The notes under the pieces were generated by a model. The model worked only from the letters and a program-made list of their open reading frames with translations, ran no database searches and was not told the DNA's origin. This document shows positions 17,001-25,248 of a stretch of 37,169 bases of DNA, one piece after another; positions within the stretch are counted from its first letter, which is position 1; every line of letters starts with the position of its first letter. The position numbers and the translations under genes are program-made. This DNA comes from Cognatishimia sp. F0-27 (lineage in GTDB: Bacteria > Pseudomonadota > Alphaproteobacteria > Rhodobacterales > Rhodobacteraceae): the NCBI RefSeq assembly GCF_020667845.1, contig NZ_JAFMPQ010000042.1, positions 1-37,169 on the forward strand, in the 5' to 3' direction.

Positions 17001-19327
17001 CCCAGCCCCTCAAAATTGCTGATCGTGTCGCCTTCCGCGTCGCCACCGCTGGCCGCACCATTGGACAGGTTGACGTTGACACCCGCCGACGAGCTGTCGT
17101 AGCGCACCATGTCGTTGTTGCGGCTGGTGGAATTGTTGGTGCCGCCATCGAGCACGTCCGCACCTGCGCCCCCTTCGATGAAGTTGGCCTCCGAATTCCC
17201 CGTCAGCGTGTCATTGCCCGCAGAGCCGATGAGATCCTCGATGCTGGTGAGCGTATCGCCCGTCGCGTCACCGCCCGTGGCGGTATTGGCCGCAAGGTCG
17301 ATATTCACCGCGCCCGACGATCCGGCGTAGCTCGCGATGTCGAAGCTTGTGCCGCCGTCAAGGCTGTCCGCGCCTTCGCCGCCAAGCAACTCGTCATCGT
17401 CGCTGCCACCGCTCAAAGTGTCATTGCCCAGACCGCCGGTGAGCATGTTGGCTCCACCGTCGCCGGTCAGCACGTCGTTGAACGCCGACCCGACGAGGTT
17501 CTCGATGCCGCTGAAGGTATCGCCCTGCGCATCGCCGTTCTGCGCCGTCCCGGCGCCCAGATTGACCTGCACAAGCGTCGACGAGCTTGCATAGCTGGCT
17601 GTATCGCTGCCGTCACCGCCCTCAAGACGGTCTGCCCCGGCCTTGCCTTCCAGCAGGTCATCGCCTCCGGCACCGTTCAGGGTATCGTCGGTCGCAGACC
17701 CGATCAGCGTGTCGTTGAACTCAGAGCCGATCACCGCCTCGATGCTGGAAAAGAGATCGCCCTGCGCATCGCCGACCGTTCCGGAATTGGCGCTGAGGTC
17801 GAGGGCCACACCGGAAGGCGCATCGACATAGACCGCCGTGTCCTGCCCGCTGCCGCCGGTGAGCGTGTCCGCCCCGGCGCCGCCCTGAAACGCGTTGTCA
17901 TCGGCGTCGCCGGTCAGCGCGTCACCGAAGGCAGATCCCTGCAGGTTTTCGATATCGGTGAGCGTGTCGCCTTCGGCATGACCGCCGCTGCCGGTCGTTC
18001 CGGCCACAAGGCTGACCCGCACCCCTTCGGGGGAATCGGAGTAGTCGGCAAGATCCACACCGGAACCGCCTTCGAGCGTATCAGCCCCGGCACCGCCGTT
18101 CAGCGTGTCTTCGTCGTCACCGGCATCCAGAGAATCCTGGCCCTCGCCGCCGGAGAGCATGTCATCGCCGCTCCCGCCCGTCAGAATGTCGTTGTCTTCG
18201 CCACCGTCGACGGTATCGTCGCCGGTTCCGCCCGAAATCGTATCGTTTCCGGCGCCACCGACGAGTGTGTCCTGGTTCGTGCTTCCGAAGATGGAATCCG
18301 CACCGGCCCCGCCTTCGATGCTGTTATCCGCAGTGGTCCCTTCAAGCGTGTCGTCGAATGCCGATCCGATGAGGAACTCGAACCCGTTGATCCGGTCGCC
18401 TTGCGCATGGCCGCCGGACTGATCGTTGGTTGAGTCACCCAGATCGACATTCACGCCAGCGGGTGAGCTTGCATAGGTCAGGACGTCCTGATCACCGCCG
18501 CCGCCGATCAACGCGTCATCACCGGCGAGGCCTTCGATGGAGTCATTGCCGTCTTCGCCGCGCAACGTGTCGTCCCCTGCGGAACCGACGAGCGTATCGT
18601 CTTCTGAGCTGCCCCGGATGAACTCGATGCTGGTCAGCATGTCGCCTTCCGCATGGCCGCCGGTATTCACGCCGGTTGTGAGGTTCACGCTGACACCTTC
18701 CGGCGAGCCAGCATAGCTCGACTCGTCGATGTCATCGCCGCCGTCGATGTTGTCCGCGCCGGCCAAACCCGTGATGCGGTCATTGCCGCCGAGGCCGAAA
18801 AGCGTGTCGTTGAATTCCGTGCCCGTGATCGTGTTGGCGTTGTCGTCGGCGCTGGTCACGAGCTGGCCGCGCAACTCTCCGCCCGGAAAGCCTGCGGTGT
18901 GCAGGTTGAGATAGATGTCGATGTCGTTGCCGACGGTTGACCCGTTGAAGATCCCGGCGAGGGTGGTGATGGAGGTCGAGGCAGGATCGGATGATTCCCA
19001 AAGACCGGTCACGCTGCGTGAGCCATCCTGGTTCAGCATGTGGGCCAGATCGTCGGCATCCTGCGTCAGGATATTGAACACAACGCCACCATTGGCGCCG
19101 CGTGCGGCATTGTGGAAATGCGCCCCTGTCACATCATCTTGCGTGTCGGGCGTGCGCGGCACCCCGTTATCCAGAACACCCCCGAAATCAAGACCTTGCG
19201 TGTTGAACCCGTATTGCAGCGTGGTGGCGCTGTCGTCAAAGAGTGCAAATCCAACACCTGTGGCATCGGTGGTGACACTCGGCACTTCCTGCGTGCCCTG
19301 CAACAGAATCTGATAAGCAAATGACAT
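14075..19327 (-). CDS. Giant CHRD-domain RTX calcium-binding protein (1750 residues)
   Basis: Residues 1-160 form a CHRD domain ([53 protein letters not shown]). Residues ~165-905 alternate RTX nonapeptides (GGxGxDxxx) with eight modules of the form SPEGVxVNL...[13 protein letters not shown]. Residues ~940-1150 hold three NDTYVVDN...EGTDTV...NVENLxL modules. After more RTX repeats comes a non-repetitive region (~1265-1455) I cannot assign, then a second RTX block (~1455-1690). The C-terminus ends DVVDDITFI, an Asp plus hydrophobic tail as in type I secretion substrates. No classical signal peptide. Start: ATG at 19327 with GGAG 8 bases upstream. Likely a calcium-folded extracellular or surface-layer-like protein or adhesin; enzyme activity is not evident. 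The exporter is not in the window. Confidence 0.92.
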   Translation of the reverse strand: MSFAYQILLQGTQEVPSVTTDATGVGFALFDDSATTLQYGFNTQGLDFGGVLDNGVPRTPDTQDDVTGAHFHNAARGANGGVVFNILTQDADDLAHMLNQDGSRSVTGLWESSDPASTSITTLAGIFNGSTVGNDIDIYLNLHTAGFPGGELRGQLVTSADDNANTITGTEFNDTLFGLGGNDRITGLAGADNIDGGDDIDESSYAGSPEGVSVNLTTGVNTGGHAEGDMLTSIEFIRGSSEDDTLVGSAGDDTLRGEDGNDSIEGLAGDDALIGGGGDQDVLTYASSPAGVNVDLGDSTNDQSGGHAQGDRINGFEFLIGSAFDDTLEGTTADNSIEGGAGADSIFGSTNQDTLVGGAGNDTISGGTGDDTVDGGEDNDILTGGSGDDMLSGGEGQDSLDAGDDEDTLNGGAGADTLEGGSGVDLADYSDSPEGVRVSLVAGTTGSGGHAEGDTLTDIENLQGSAFGDALTGDADDNAFQGGAGADTLTGGSGQDTAVYVDAPSGVALDLSANSGTVGDAQGDLFSSIEAVIGSEFNDTLIGSATDDTLNGAGGDDLLEGKAGADRLEGGDGSDTASYASSSTLVQVNLGAGTAQNGDAQGDTFSGIENLVGSAFNDVLTGDGGANMLTGGLGNDTLSGGSDDDELLGGEGADSLDGGTSFDIASYAGSSGAVNIDLAANTATGGDATGDTLTSIEDLIGSAGNDTLTGNSEANFIEGGAGADVLDGGTNNSTSRNNDMVRYDSSSAGVNVNLSNGAASGGDAEGDTISNFEGLGGSAFDDTLTGSNSDNDLFGRAGNDSLVGLDGEDALEGGEGNDTLDGGDDDDLLLGEAGNDLLLGGEGDDTLAGDEGDDTLEGGAGDDALDGGDGIDTARYSGSSAAVQVDLATGQGTSADAAGDSLTDIENLIGSSSADMLMGDSGDNRLDGAGGADTLTGREGDDTYVVDNSGDVLTEVANEGTDTVVSRIDFTLGDHFENLMLSGSSNIDGSGNAGANMLMGNAGANVLTANGGADTMTGGAGNDTYVIDSTGQSVVEAENEGTDAVNSAVSYALTDHVETLVLTGTADIDGTGNALNNSLVGNSGANVLTGGAGNDAYAVGDGDTVVEAAGGGTDEVVTESTHTLAANVENLRLQGNNDVSGTGNGLDNTILGNSGANTLTGGDGNDTLEAYDGGDSLNGGSGADSLDGGDGDDTLDGGAGDDTLNGGAGDSTVTGGSGTDTVIINALAASVAVTETASNLILATSAGTYTVANDVEQFQFQDVTQNRAVVAGRDGEVAAPSVSVSINGLLDGAAQPVPGQLARAEAFAASSQTRLPDGNDIQGGADWGFSGGSSSSPTQPVRLVRQADQLLEPVELMEMRAGIGSSFGGSSTSDGFTADLGNMTFQVAGDRPTSPQTFEQIYQLLLDIAAYDELTDTAQRQAIVDRMNTLGLDEIRFQIDGQDAEFRLTTNLLALSASLGGGDGNDSLSTSEGRDVLEGRGGNDTLNGGLLEDTLNGGAGDDLINTGFGFDSADGGTGNDTILGLNGFDSLRGGSGNDLLRGNFGNDTIGGDAGDDTIEGGLGFDSMSGGLGDDSIQARDGFDTLEGGGGNDTLSGNNGNDSISGGAGNDSIVGGLGADVMDGGADNDTITGQNGFDTLRGGAGNDSLEGNSGNDSMDGGLGNDTLRGGLGADTFVFAAGADVIVDYRPVDSIQIEADLVPGASPTTDDLVSLASTNAAGNLVLDFGGGNSLTFNGISALSDVVDDITFI

Positions 19328-19351
19328 GGGTAATCTCCGTCCCTGTAAGAC

Positions 19352-19377
19352 GTCGCGTTCTTGCGCGACATTTTTTG
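19352..19377 (+). terminator. Hairpin with T tract in the 5' leader of the CHRD/RTX gene (opposite strand)
   Basis: GTCGCG (19352-19357) pairs with CGCGAC (19364-19369) around a 6-base loop. On the plus strand ATTTTTTG follows at once, which is intrinsic-terminator form. No plus-strand gene ends here. On the minus strand the same hairpin lies in the untranslated leader of the giant RTX mRNA. It may block antisense transcription into the leader or shape the leader RNA. Confidence 0.5.
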
Positions 19378-19391
19378 TAAGAGTATCCTTC

Positions 19392-19421
19392 AGTATACCG
19401 CTTATTTTGAAAGCGTGTCTA
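19392..19421 (-). promoter_or_regulatory. Sigma-70-type promoter for the CHRD/RTX gene
   Basis: On the minus strand, TAGACA (19421-19416) and TATACT (19397-19392) are separated by 18 bases; each matches the housekeeping consensus at five of six positions. The surroundings are AT-rich compared with the rest of the window. The predicted start near 19385 gives a leader of about 58 bases before the ATG at 19327. Confidence 0.6.
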
Positions 19422-20191
19422 TAAATACAACCCTTCCGGTCATGAACCGGGACAGTTTGGCGTCATGCAGTTTGGCGCCACGCAATCGACAGGTTGGATG
19501 TACGGCGATGCGGCCCGTCAGGTGACACCATGACCGCACCAGACCGGCGGCTGGCGAGCGCGCAGCACCTGCCGGGCCCTGGGCAAACACACACACGGCC
19601 AAGCGCTTCAACCGATGGCTGACGGGCCTGTTGATCGGCGGCGCGGGCCTGCGACCGTTTTGCGCGCCAGATTTCGAGGATGTCGATCCCTGATCCATAA
19701 GGAGAGCGGCACCTGTACAGGTCTCTCATTGCGATCTGGAAAACGGCTGTTTCTGCCGGTTTCGCCGAAAGGCCCCCACGGTCACGGGCATTGGGCGGCG
19801 GGCGCGGGTCGACCGCGTCACGGCCAAGCAGAGCATCGTCCCATGGCCAAGGGCATATGTGCCGGTTTGCCGCGTCGCCAAGGGGATTGCCGTTAGTCGT
19901 GTCGCCCGGATCAGCACCCAGACCGGGCCGGGTTATGCGCATGATGCCCTCGCGCCATCGGCACCGCCAACACAAGCCCACGCTCTTGCGAGCCACACCG
20001 TCTTGCAAAGCTGTTAAGGCGGCGCGGATGGCGGAAAATGGGCTCATGCAAAACTTGAGCTTTCATCTGCAAATTACTGTTTTAAAGTAAAAAATCCAAC
20101 AGCAATTCGCTGGCTCCGCCCGTTGTGCTGCAGATCTCGATGCGCCGCACCGCCTCGGGCAACCAAAAGGGCAAGCGCCCGTTGCCCACCA
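19422..20191. other. Gene-free spacer of about 770 bases
   Basis: Both strands have open frames of up to 194 codons here, but they are rich in Arg, Pro and Cys, have no ribosome-binding site and match no family I know; they look like chance frames in GC-rich DNA. An AT-rich patch near 20072-20098 (minus strand: GGATTTTTTAC after a weak CCAGC/GCTG..G stem at about 20100-20117) may terminate the histidine kinase transcript. Nested inverted repeats GGGCAAC (20157-20163) / GTTGCCC (20181-20187) lie just after its stop. A decayed gene cannot be excluded. Confidence 0.4.
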
Positions 20192-21964
20192 TCAGAGTGG
20201 CATGTTGCGTTGCTCCGTGCGCGGCGAAACCGGGACACTGCGCTCCCGCAACAGTTCCGCGACGGTGGACGACAAGGTCGCCAGATCAATGGGCTTGCTC
20301 ATGAACCGGTCCGGTTCGCCGAGGCGCACCTTTCGGGCCAAGGACGGTTCAGCATAGCCGGACATCAGGATTGCCGGCACGGCCCGATCCTTCATGTAAA
20401 GGATCTCGATCAAGTCCGGGCCCTGCACCAGCCCGGGCATGACGGCATCGGTTATCAGCAGATCAGGGGCCGCGTCTTGCGCCAGCGCAGCCGCCGCGTC
20501 ATCGCCCGAAACATGGCACACGACCTTATACCCGTCCCGCATCATCTTGATGGAGATCGCCTTGAGCAACTGTTCGTTGTCATCCACCAGCATGATGCAT
20601 TTGCCTTCGACGGGTGCGGAATGCGTGACGGGCTCCGGCCCCTCCAAACGTGGCGCGGATTCGGTTTTCGCGGCTGGCAAAGTCAGGAGAAAACGCGTGC
20701 CCTCACCGGGCTTGCTCCATACATCAATCGCCCCGTTCGACTGCTCCACGAAACCCTGCACCATGGACAGCCCAAGGCCGGACCGCCCGAGATGCTCCTT
20801 GGTCGAAAAGAACGGATCAAAGATCTTCTCAAGGTTCTCCGGCTCGATCCCTGGACCGGTATCCACCACGCTGAACACGACAGTGTTCTGGCCACAGTTC
20901 GACGCAGATACGGTCACGAGACCACCTTGCGGCATGGCATCGGACGCGTTGATCACAAGGTTGAGCAACGCGTTCTGGAACATGTATGCGTCAACGTAAA
21001 CGGGTCGGGTGTCGGGCTCGATCTCGAAACGGATCTCGATGTTCTTTGCCACCAGCCGGTCCGTGAATTCGGACAGGTTTCGGCAAAGAGTATCGACGGA
21101 GATGGCCACCGGTTGGAGCGGCGCCTTGCGGCCAAAAGCCAGCATCTTGGCGGTCAGGTCGGCGCAGGCGTCCGCGGCATCCTTGGCCGTTTCGGCGTAA
21201 TGGCGCACGTCCCGCAGGTTCTCCGTCTCGAAAATCAGTTGCAGGTTACCCGACACAACACTGATCAGATTGTTGAAATCATGCGCAATCCCTCCGGTGA
21301 GCTTGCCGATGGTCTCGAGTTTTTGCGACTGTTTGAGCGCCTCTTGAGTGCGTCGGTTGCTCAATTCCTTGCGATGCGCTTGCAGGAACATGACCACAAA
21401 GAAGATCGCCACCGCCACGCCAATGACCGGATAGACGACCGCCCCGGCCTGCAAGCCAACAGGTGTCATTTCCCAAAAGCCGATAAACACGAACACCGCC
21501 GCGTTCGGCACCATAAAGCAGGCCATGATCGATGGAAACGCCGCGCGGTTCAACGTTGTGTGCATCGCCGATGCCGTCATCAGCGCAACCGCGCCGAACT
21601 TCGCCACTTCGCTCTCATAGAACCACAAAAACAAGGGCATGAAGCAATATATGGAGGATTCAGCCAACAGCACGAGCAGCACGAGATAGAATTGCGCGCG
21701 GCTGGCATCTTCCGGCACCACCCGGACGATCCACTTCTCTACCAGCTGCGACGCGACATAGGCCACGCTCCAAATCGCGGCTTGCCAGATTCCAAGTGTA
21801 AAAGCTCCGACGAAGCTGACCAGAAGAATGAGGCCGATCTGCAACAGCAGCGCCGGGTCCGTTGGCGGCTCAAGGGCGCGCAATTCGCGGATCAAGGGCG
21901 CGACAGTCCCCCGTTCTTGAAAATACTGCCGAACGCGCAGCGGAAACTCAGTCGAAAAACTCAA
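20192..21964 (-). CDS. Hybrid sensor histidine kinase with C-terminal receiver domain
   Basis: A 590-residue protein. Residues ~38-195 hold about six hydrophobic segments in pairs, an integral-membrane sensor region with no recognised ligand domain. A HisKA dimerisation helix follows, with phospho-acceptor H228 in GKLTGGIAHDFNNLISVVSGN (a sequence typical of the PAS-less HWE-unrelated HisKA_4/NtrB-like kinases). The ATPase domain shows the N box (N335, NLVINASDAM), DTGPGIEP (D368) and GRSGLGLSMVQGF. The receiver domain (~455-575) has D461/D462, phospho-acceptor D506 (LLITDAVMPG), S535 and K557. No separate response regulator gene is adjacent, so phosphate probably passes within the protein and on to an unlinked partner. 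It is divergent from an ABC importer across ~500 bases. Signal unknown. Confidence 0.92.
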   Translation of the reverse strand: MSFSTEFPLRVRQYFQERGTVAPLIRELRALEPPTDPALLLQIGLILLVSFVGAFTLGIWQAAIWSVAYVASQLVEKWIVRVVPEDASRAQFYLVLLVLLAESSIYCFMPLFLWFYESEVAKFGAVALMTASAMHTTLNRAAFPSIMACFMVPNAAVFVFIGFWEMTPVGLQAGAVVYPVIGVAVAIFFVVMFLQAHRKELSNRRTQEALKQSQKLETIGKLTGGIAHDFNNLISVVSGNLQLIFETENLRDVRHYAETAKDAADACADLTAKMLAFGRKAPLQPVAISVDTLCRNLSEFTDRLVAKNIEIRFEIEPDTRPVYVDAYMFQNALLNLVINASDAMPQGGLVTVSASNCGQNTVVFSVVDTGPGIEPENLEKIFDPFFSTKEHLGRSGLGLSMVQGFVEQSNGAIDVWSKPGEGTRFLLTLPAAKTESAPRLEGPEPVTHSAPVEGKCIMLVDDNEQLLKAISIKMMRDGYKVVCHVSGDDAAAALAQDAAPDLLITDAVMPGLVQGPDLIEILYMKDRAVPAILMSGYAEPSLARKVRLGEPDRFMSKPIDLATLSSTVAELLRERSVPVSPRTEQRNMPL

Positions 21965-22473
21965 TAAACCGGCCTTTGCCGAAGTGACCCCACATCAGAT
22001 TACACACGTAATCGGGTGCGATCGTCCATAGATATCTGGTTTTGATTGGCTAAGACCCGTCGGAAAACCCTGCTACAACACCCCAAGAGCGCTCTCAGGC
22101 GGTATCGTGCGTCCGCCAAGCTTAGGGTCCCGACACGCCTGACTGCACGCAGCCCCCGAACCCCGCGCAGGAGCCCACACAAGCCTCCGGTGTCTTGCGG
22201 TTCCTTGGCATGGGCACCGCAACAGGGCGGCCGCGGTTTTGGTGCTTCGGTCAATCGCTCCCCTGCGCGCGAGGGGCACGACCGCTGCCTTTTGGGGCCC
22301 GTTCCATGCCATACCCCCGCAAGAGACCGCGTTCCGCCCAAAAAACTGGCACACACGCCAAAAAAATGTTCGCCCCCGGGGCCGGAATATGCTCCGTTAC
22401 GGTGCGCCCACACTGCTGCTGGCAATTGTTCAGGCCGCGGGAGACAAGAAGGCGTCAACAGGGAGACTGGATC
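21965..22473. promoter_or_regulatory. Divergent region between histidine kinase and ABC importer with GATTAC inverted repeat
   Basis: This 509-base gap has no plausible gene. A perfect inverted repeat, GATTAC-acac-GTAATC, lies at 21998-22013, about 35-50 bases before the kinase start, and is a candidate operator. The right part is the leader of the ABC operon. I looked for the CUGANA and ACCUGAUC-type blocks of a TPP riboswitch because the binding protein is of the NMT1/THI5 type, and did not find them. Confidence 0.4.
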
Positions 22474-23478
22474 ATGATCCAAAAGACACTGATCGCATCG
22501 GCGATCGTTTTTGGTGCGTCGGCGGCTTTTGCCGAAACCGACATGCCCTTCGCGCTGGACTGGAAATTTGAAGGACCCGCAGCGCCTTACACCTATGCGG
22601 TTGATTCCGGCCTGTTTGAGGCACAGGGCCTCACGGTCACGATCACCGAAGGCGCCGGATCGCTCGACGCGATCCCGAAAGTTGCCACGGGTGCCTTTCC
22701 GATCGGCTTTGCGGATATCAATTCGGTGATGCGGTTCCTCGACCAGAACCCTGACGCACCGGTCATGCCAATCATGATGGTATACGACAAGCCGCCCTTT
22801 GCGGTTGTGGGCCGCGTGAGCCAGGGCGTGACAACACCCGCCGATCTTGAAGGCCGCACACTTGGCGCCCCGCCGCCTGACGGCGCTTGGGCACAATTCC
22901 CCATCTTCGCCGCCGAGAACAATCTCGACGTGGACGCGATCACGGTTGAGCCCGTGGGCTTTCCAACCCGCGAGCCGATGCTGGCCGGCGGTGAGGTGGA
23001 TGCGGTCACGGGGTTTTCGTTCTCCTCGACGCTGAACCTGATCCGCCTCGGTGTGCCCGAGGAGGATATCTCCGTTCTTCTGATGGCCGATTACGGGCTT
23101 GACCTCTATGGCAACGCGATCATCGTGAACACCGATTTTGCCGAAGCCAACAGCGAAGCCGTCACCGGTTTCCTGACAGCGATCGCGCAAGGCTGGAAAG
23201 CCGCGATCGAAGATCCGGATGCCGCCATCGAGTCGCTGCTCAAGCGCAACCCCGCCGCCGATGCAGAGCTCGAAAAGCGCCGCCTCCAGCTTGCCATCGA
23301 TGCCAATGTCATGACCGATTACGTGATGGAAAACGGCATGGGCGGCATCGATATGGAGCGCTTTGCCGGTGCCATCGAACAGACCAAGACTGTCTATGAC
23401 TTCCAGAACGAGCCGGATCCGAGCCTGTTCTTCGACAGCAGCTACCTTCCGGTAGCGGATGTTCTGATGCTGAAATGA
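22474..23478 (+). CDS. ABC transporter substrate-binding protein (NMT1/THI5-like)
   Basis: A 334-residue protein. The start is ATG at 22474 with GGGAG at 22461-22465; the same frame is open further upstream, but that part lacks a signal peptide. Residues 1-20 (MIQKTLIASAIVFGASAAFA) form a Sec signal peptide with AFA cleavage. The mature protein has typical NMT1/SsuA-family features: FALDWKFEGPAAPYTYAVDSG, GSLDAIPKVATGAFPIGFADI and GEVDAVTGFSFS. It binds a small organic solute in the periplasm for the ATPase and permease that follow in the same operon (60-base gap). The family covers nitrate, taurine, sulfonate, and pyrimidine or thiamine-precursor importers; the substrate here cannot be told. 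No thiamine gene is adjacent. Confidence 0.9.
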   Translation: MIQKTLIASAIVFGASAAFAETDMPFALDWKFEGPAAPYTYAVDSGLFEAQGLTVTITEGAGSLDAIPKVATGAFPIGFADINSVMRFLDQNPDAPVMPIMMVYDKPPFAVVGRVSQGVTTPADLEGRTLGAPPPDGAWAQFPIFAAENNLDVDAITVEPVGFPTREPMLAGGEVDAVTGFSFSSTLNLIRLGVPEEDISVLLMADYGLDLYGNAIIVNTDFAEANSEAVTGFLTAIAQGWKAAIEDPDAAIESLLKRNPAADAELEKRRLQLAIDANVMTDYVMENGMGGIDMERFAGAIEQTKTVYDFQNEPDPSLFFDSSYLPVADVLMLK

Positions 23479-23538
23479 TACCGAAGACCGCCGGGGGCGC
23501 CTCTCGCGCGCCCGGCGCCTTCCCGATGCGATGCAGGC

Positions 23539-24330
23539 ATGACAAATCTCATTGAAATCAAGGGCGTAACGCACGCCTACCAGACCAAAGCAGGGCCGCT
23601 GCCCGTGCTTGACGGACTCGACGTGAGCGTGCCGGAAGGCGAATTCTGCGCCGTGGTCGGACCGTCCGGTTGCGGCAAGTCCACGCTCACGCGGCTGGTG
23701 GCCGGGCTGATGAAACCGGATGCCGGAGAGGTCTGGCTGCATGGTGAACGGGTGACAAGCCCGCGCAAGACTGTCGGCATGGCGTTTCAGAACCCCGTCC
23801 TTCTGGAGTGGCGCACGATCCTTGAGAACGTCATTCTCCCGCTGGAAATTGTCGCGCCGTCCATGCCGCGCGCCCAGCGCGTGGACCGCGCCGAAGCGTT
23901 GCTCGATATGGTCGGCCTGTCCGGTTTCGAAAGCAAACGCCCGTCCGAACTGTCCGGCGGGATGCGCCAGCGCGCCTCACTGTGTCGGGCTATCGTGCAC
24001 AAGCCGGACGTGCTCATCATGGATGAGCCGTTTGGTGCCCTCGACAATTTCACCCGTGAGGATCTCTGGCAGACGATGCGCGACCTGCGCGCCAAAGAGC
24101 CTTTCACCGCCGTCCTGATCACGCATGACCTGCGCGAAAGCGTCTTTCTCGGCGATCAGGTCGTGGTCCTGTCCGGCAGGCCCGCCCGCACCCAATACAT
24201 CCTCGATGTCACCCTGCCCGAGGACCGCACCATCGACGTGCTCTATACCCCGCAGGCCGCAGAGATGCTTCACGATCTCAGGGATCAGATCAAGATTGCG
24301 CAGGGCCGCCCCGTCGAGGAGACGTCATGA
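23539..24330 (+). CDS. ABC transporter ATP-binding protein (NitT/TauT family)
   Basis: A 263-residue ATPase of normal length. Walker A is GPSGCGKST at residues 41-49, the Q loop is Q84, the signature is LSGGMRQR at 138-145, Walker B is VLIMDEP at 158-164, and the H loop is H196 in LITHDLRE. These features are complete, so it should be active. The last four bases overlap the permease start (ATGA), indicating tight co-translation. It energises uptake of the solute bound by the upstream periplasmic protein. Confidence 0.94.
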   Translation: MTNLIEIKGVTHAYQTKAGPLPVLDGLDVSVPEGEFCAVVGPSGCGKSTLTRLVAGLMKPDAGEVWLHGERVTSPRKTVGMAFQNPVLLEWRTILENVILPLEIVAPSMPRAQRVDRAEALLDMVGLSGFESKRPSELSGGMRQRASLCRAIVHKPDVLIMDEPFGALDNFTREDLWQTMRDLRAKEPFTAVLITHDLRESVFLGDQVVVLSGRPARTQYILDVTLPEDRTIDVLYTPQAAEMLHDLRDQIKIAQGRPVEETS

Positions 24331-25094
24331 TGGGCAATCTTCAGAAAATCGCCGTGCCCGTTGGCGCGATCATCGCCTTTCTCGCCTTTTGGGAAGCCAT
24401 CGTCCGGATCAATGGCTGGCCCAATTACGTGATGGCCTCTCCGTCTGATCTCCCCGCCGCCTACAGCCAGTTCTGGGAGCTGTTCCTGATCGGGTCGTGG
24501 CAAACGCTCTGGCGCACGGTCGCCGGGCTGGCGCTTGCCGTGGTCTTCGGCGTGATGCTGGGCATGGTCATGGGGTTTTCGCGAATTGCCCGCGATGCGC
24601 TCTATCCGTTGCTCGTGGGCTTCAACGCCATTCCCAAGGCAACGCTTGTGCCGGTGCTCGCGCTTTTGTTCATCGGCCAGCACAATTTCAACACGGTGAT
24701 GATGGCGTTTCTGATCTCCTTCTTCCCGATTGCGGTTTCCGTGGGGATCGGTCTGTCGACCCTCGAACCGGAATATCGCGATATCCTGCGCTCGCTTGGC
24801 GCAAGCAAGATCACGATCTTCCGCAAGATCGCTTTGCCGAAGACGCTGCCGGAGTTTTTCGGTGCGCTCAAGGTCTCTGTAACGCTGGCCTTTATCGGCA
24901 CGAACCTTGTCGAGATTGTCTCGCCGCACGGGCGCGGGCTTGGCGCCCTGTTCCTGTCGGGCCAGACGAATTCGAACTATCCGCTGATGTTCGCGGTGTT
25001 GATCGCCCTCGCGGTGCTTGGCATCGCGCTCTACTACGCGGTGGTTTTCCTCGAAAAGATCTTTGCCGGCTGGGCCGAACGTCAAAGCACCTGA
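24327..25094 (+). CDS. ABC transporter permease (NitT/TauT, BPD_transp_1 family)
   Basis: A 255-residue membrane protein with about six hydrophobic segments. The cytoplasmic EAA loop, which docks on the ATPase, is at residues ~149-178 (EYRDILRSLGASKITIFRKIALPKTLPE, with the G and L positions conserved). It begins inside the ATPase stop codon (ATGA). Only one permease is present, so it probably works as a homodimer. It completes the binding protein - ATPase - permease operon. The NRPS gene starts 154 bases further on in the same direction and could be read through from this operon. Confidence 0.93.
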   Translation: MMGNLQKIAVPVGAIIAFLAFWEAIVRINGWPNYVMASPSDLPAAYSQFWELFLIGSWQTLWRTVAGLALAVVFGVMLGMVMGFSRIARDALYPLLVGFNAIPKATLVPVLALLFIGQHNFNTVMMAFLISFFPIAVSVGIGLSTLEPEYRDILRSLGASKITIFRKIALPKTLPEFFGALKVSVTLAFIGTNLVEIVSPHGRGLGALFLSGQTNSNYPLMFAVLIALAVLGIALYYAVVFLEKIFAGWAERQST

Positions 25095-25248
25095 CCGTCA
25101 GGCACCCGGCGAGTGCCATGGTTCGTCTACTGGTGTGCGCTTGCACGCGGTCGGTTGAGGGTTGCGCCAATTCGGCAAAGCCCCCCGGCGGCAGCAAATC
25201 GCCGAAGCCCCTCGGCATGACCAGTCCCCTGGACCCAAGGGTTGGCAG

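Noticed and set aside
19463-20047. A 194-codon minus-strand frame
   Set aside because: It is Arg/Pro/Cys-rich with no ribosome-binding site and no recognisable motif; it is likely a chance frame.
22195-22473. N-terminal extension of 93 residues on the ABC binding protein
   Set aside because: The extension is Arg/Pro-rich, and a clean signal peptide and GGGAG site occur at the ATG at 22474.
22100-22473. TPP riboswitch in the leader of the NMT1/THI5-type importer
   Set aside because: The conserved CUGANA and ACCUGAUC-type blocks are absent.
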